DNA from: Muribaculaceae bacterium
Lineage (GTDB): Bacteria > Bacteroidota > Bacteroidia > Bacteroidales > Muribaculaceae
DNA length: 64,000 nt
Assembly: GCA_017557625.1 (NCBI GenBank)
Contig: JAFYYG010000001.1
Span: 56,248-120,247 of the forward strand
Reading direction: 5' to 3'
Shown: positions 61,862 to 64,000 of the stretch, one piece after another
Position numbering within the stretch: the first letter of the stretch is position 1
How the letters are laid out: every line of letters starts with the position of its first letter
The notes under the pieces: generated by a model
Seen by the model: the letters and a program-made list of their open reading frames with translations, nothing else
Database searches by the model: none
Told to the model about the DNA's origin: nothing
Program-made: the position numbers and the translations under genes

Positions 61862-64000
61862 ATGAAGAAATTCAGTTTACTTGCATTATTTGCTTTTCTG
61901 GCGGTTTGCGCTTCGGCAAGCGACACTTGGACTTTGCGGGGAGTGGAATATCAGGTCGATACCCTCTTCCACAACCAGGTGGGGCCAGGCACAACGCAGA
62001 CCTCGCTGTGGTTCCATAACGAGAGCGGTGGCAAGCTGCGGGTGTTTTACTGCACTATCGACATGACCAACCCGTGGCTCTCACTGGCGGGGGTGTGCGC
62101 CACCGACAAACTCGCCGGCAACGAGCGCGTCTCGGCGATGGCAGAGCGCAAGAGTCAGCCTGGCAGGCGCTACTTCGCTGGCATCAATGCCGACTTCTTC
62201 AATACCAGCGGAACCACAGGACGTGGGGTGTCGATTGTTGGCACTCCGGTAGGCGCCACGGTGGTTGACGGCGAGATTTACCGCGCCCGCAACAATGCTG
62301 CGCTCTACAAGAATTTCATCGTCGATGAGGTGGGTGGGGTGTATGTCAACCCCTTCGTCTTTGGCGGCACGCTGACTACACCTGCTGGCAATACTGCCAC
62401 GCTGGGCGGCGTGAACACCTATTCGAGCGAGAACAACAATAAGATTGTGATTTACACCGACCGCTATTATGGCAGCACCGACCAGACCAACGCTGGCACC
62501 GAACTTGTAGCCCGCCTTGTGGAGGGCGACAAATTTGAGAGCGCACGACCTTACAGGATGGTGGTTGAGAGTGACACTTGCACAGCCGGTGACATGACTA
62601 TTCCCGCTGGAAAATATGTGATTCGTGGTCGTGGCACGGCGGCGACGGTTGTCAACACCCTGCAGATTGGCGACACCATCACCTTTTCTCCCACTTGGAA
62701 ATTTGGCGACCTCAGCGTGATACCCGAGCAGGTGATTTCGGGAAATCCCAAAATTCTTGGCGACGGCGTGGTGCTCGACACCGAGGGCGAACGTGCCGAC
62801 GCAAGTCAGCTGCATCCCCGCTCGGCGGTGGGCTACAGCGACGGAGGCGACAAGGTGTATTTCCTGGTTGTTGACGGACGCTCGCTCATCAGCGATGGCG
62901 TGAGAACCAGCATGCTTGCCGACATTATGCGCTATGCCGGTGCCACCGATGCCATGAACGTGGACGGCGGTGGCTCTTCCACGCTATACACAAGCTCTTT
63001 AGGCATCCGCAACAAACCTAGCGACGGCATCGAGCGAGCCGACGGCAACGCCATCTTTGCGGTGTGCAACGCTCCCGACGACGACGTGATTGCCTCGCTG
63101 CGTTTTGTCGATTTCAGCCTCGTGGTGCCCAAGTTTGGCGTTTATACTCCCAAATTCTATGGTTACAACCAATATGGTATGCTCATCGACACCGACGTGC
63201 AGGGTGTGGAGCTGTCGTGTCCCGAGTCGTTGGGAACGATTCGTGACGGCAAAACCCTCTTTGCTACTGGCAGCGGCACTGCCATGCTTACCGGCACGTT
63301 GGGCGACGTGAGTGTGAGCGCGCCTCTTACCATAATTGGCAGCGGTGATGCCATCGAACTGAAAAACGATTCTATCATCAACGACACCTACCGCACCTAT
63401 CGTGTTGACCTTCAGAGCCTGGTCGGGGAAAACATGATGCCCCTCGACCCCGAGGCGCTCACATGGAGCAGCAGCGACGAGAGCATAGTTGTCATTGACG
63501 AGAATACCGGGGTGCTGCAAGGTGTGCGCGACGGTGAGGCAAATGTCACTGGTGTCATAGATGAACAGTCGGTGATCATGAAAGTGACAGTGCAGAAACC
63601 AATAAAACGTGTGTATCCGCTCGATCCTGAGATGGACTTGAGCACTTGGTCGTTCAATATGAGCGGCGGCAAGAACCTGGTTACCGAGCCGCTTGACAAC
63701 GGTCTGAAAGTGACTTACACCGGTTCCAGCGCACGCGTCAACTACCTGCGCTTGAACAAGGATATAACACTGTGGAGCCTTCCCGACACCTTGCGTGTGC
63801 GCATCAATCCCGGAGAGGCGCCTGTCACTGGAGTGACTTTCGCCCTGCGTCCCAACGGCGGCAAGATAAGTTATCAGGCAGTGACTCCAGAGTCGGTGCC
63901 TGCCAATGTGGAGACCACCATCGACCTGCCCATCGACCAGTGGATAGATGCCGACGACATGGGAAACTATCCAATTGAATTGACATATATCCAAGTCACG
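61862..64000 (+). CDS. Secreted phosphodiester glycosidase (NAGPA-type), right end cut by the window
   Basis: 713 codons are visible with no stop before the window edge. Signal peptide 1-20 (MKKFSLLALFAFLAVCASAS). Residues about 50-400 form the phosphodiester glycosidase domain (PF09992): YFAGINADFFNTSG, RSAVGYSDGGDKVYFLVVDG and DAMNVDGGGSSTLY are its diagnostic motifs. Homologues remove N-acetylglucosamine from phosphodiester-linked glycans or cleave other sugar phosphodiesters. A BIG2-like immunoglobulin domain (about 525-580, LTWSSSDESIVVIDENTG) and a further beta-sandwich (about 590-713) follow. The C-terminus lies outside, so a dockerin cannot be checked. The TCGA-repeat leader matches the gene before it. 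Confidence 0.88.
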   Translation, partial: MKKFSLLALFAFLAVCASASDTWTLRGVEYQVDTLFHNQVGPGTTQTSLWFHNESGGKLRVFYCTIDMTNPWLSLAGVCATDKLAGNERVSAMAERKSQPGRRYFAGINADFFNTSGTTGRGVSIVGTPVGATVVDGEIYRARNNAALYKNFIVDEVGGVYVNPFVFGGTLTTPAGNTATLGGVNTYSSENNNKIVIYTDRYYGSTDQTNAGTELVARLVEGDKFESARPYRMVVESDTCTAGDMTIPAGKYVIRGRGTAATVVNTLQIGDTITFSPTWKFGDLSVIPEQVISGNPKILGDGVVLDTEGERADASQLHPRSAVGYSDGGDKVYFLVVDGRSLISDGVRTSMLADIMRYAGATDAMNVDGGGSSTLYTSSLGIRNKPSDGIERADGNAIFAVCNAPDDDVIASLRFVDFSLVVPKFGVYTPKFYGYNQYGMLIDTDVQGVELSCPESLGTIRDGKTLFATGSGTAMLTGTLGDVSVSAPLTIIGSGDAIELKNDSIINDTYRTYRVDLQSLVGENMMPLDPEALTWSSSDESIVVIDENTGVLQGVRDGEANVTGVIDEQSVIMKVTVQKPIKRVYPLDPEMDLSTWSFNMSGGKNLVTEPLDNGLKVTYTGSSARVNYLRLNKDITLWSLPDTLRVRINPGEAPVTGVTFALRPNGGKISYQAVTPESVPANVETTIDLPIDQWIDADDMGNYPIELTYIQVT

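Overview
The window looks like a chromosomal stretch from a gut or rumen Bacteroidales bacterium of the Prevotellaceae/Muribaculaceae type; I cannot resolve it further. The basis is a SusC/SusD pair, Bacteroidetes promoters (TTG, about 20 bp, TAnnTTTG), type IX secretion (T9SS) C-terminal sorting domains, BspA-like leucine-rich repeats, GHL10-like proteins and many type I dockerin-like C-termini. No rRNA, tRNA, CRISPR array or transposase gene was seen.

Layout. 1-7536 holds ordinary genes (a DUF1905 fragment, a double GNAT acetyltransferase, an AMP-forming acyl-CoA ligase), a dockerin-tagged LRR protein, and an AAA/DUF4143 ATPase preceded by a regularly spaced 20-bp repeat array. A second array, at 1616-1700, is joined to what looks like only the last 40 bp of the same ATPase gene. 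7749-37852 is a cluster of very large secreted proteins: two C10 (streptopain-type) cysteine proteases, three S8 subtilases, one M6 metalloprotease and two non-enzymatic relatives. All share one approximately 190-residue module that I do not recognise (nine copies, two subtypes). Each protein ends in either a dockerin-like pair or a T9SS sorting domain, never both. 38095-46647 has a thioesterase, a Cthe_2159-like carbohydrate-binding protein with an N-terminal dockerin, and two GHL10-like proteins. 46648-50446 is an AT-rich patch of small unknown genes, two of them broken. 50447-58337 is a SusC-SusD-lipoprotein-lipoprotein operon. 58638-64000 has two duplicated dockerin-tagged propeller-like proteins and a NAGPA-type phosphodiester glycosidase that runs off the window.

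How it may work together (inference). Secreted or surface proteases and glycan-active proteins would break down protein or glycoprotein, and the SusC/D pair could import the products. Most of the proteins carry a dockerin-like tag, but no cohesin partner is encoded here. Promoter and leader sequences are shared between proteases of unrelated catalytic class, which suggests co-regulation. Many spacers in and after this cluster consist of degenerate 7- or 8-nt periodic repeats running up to the flanking stop or start codon or terminator.
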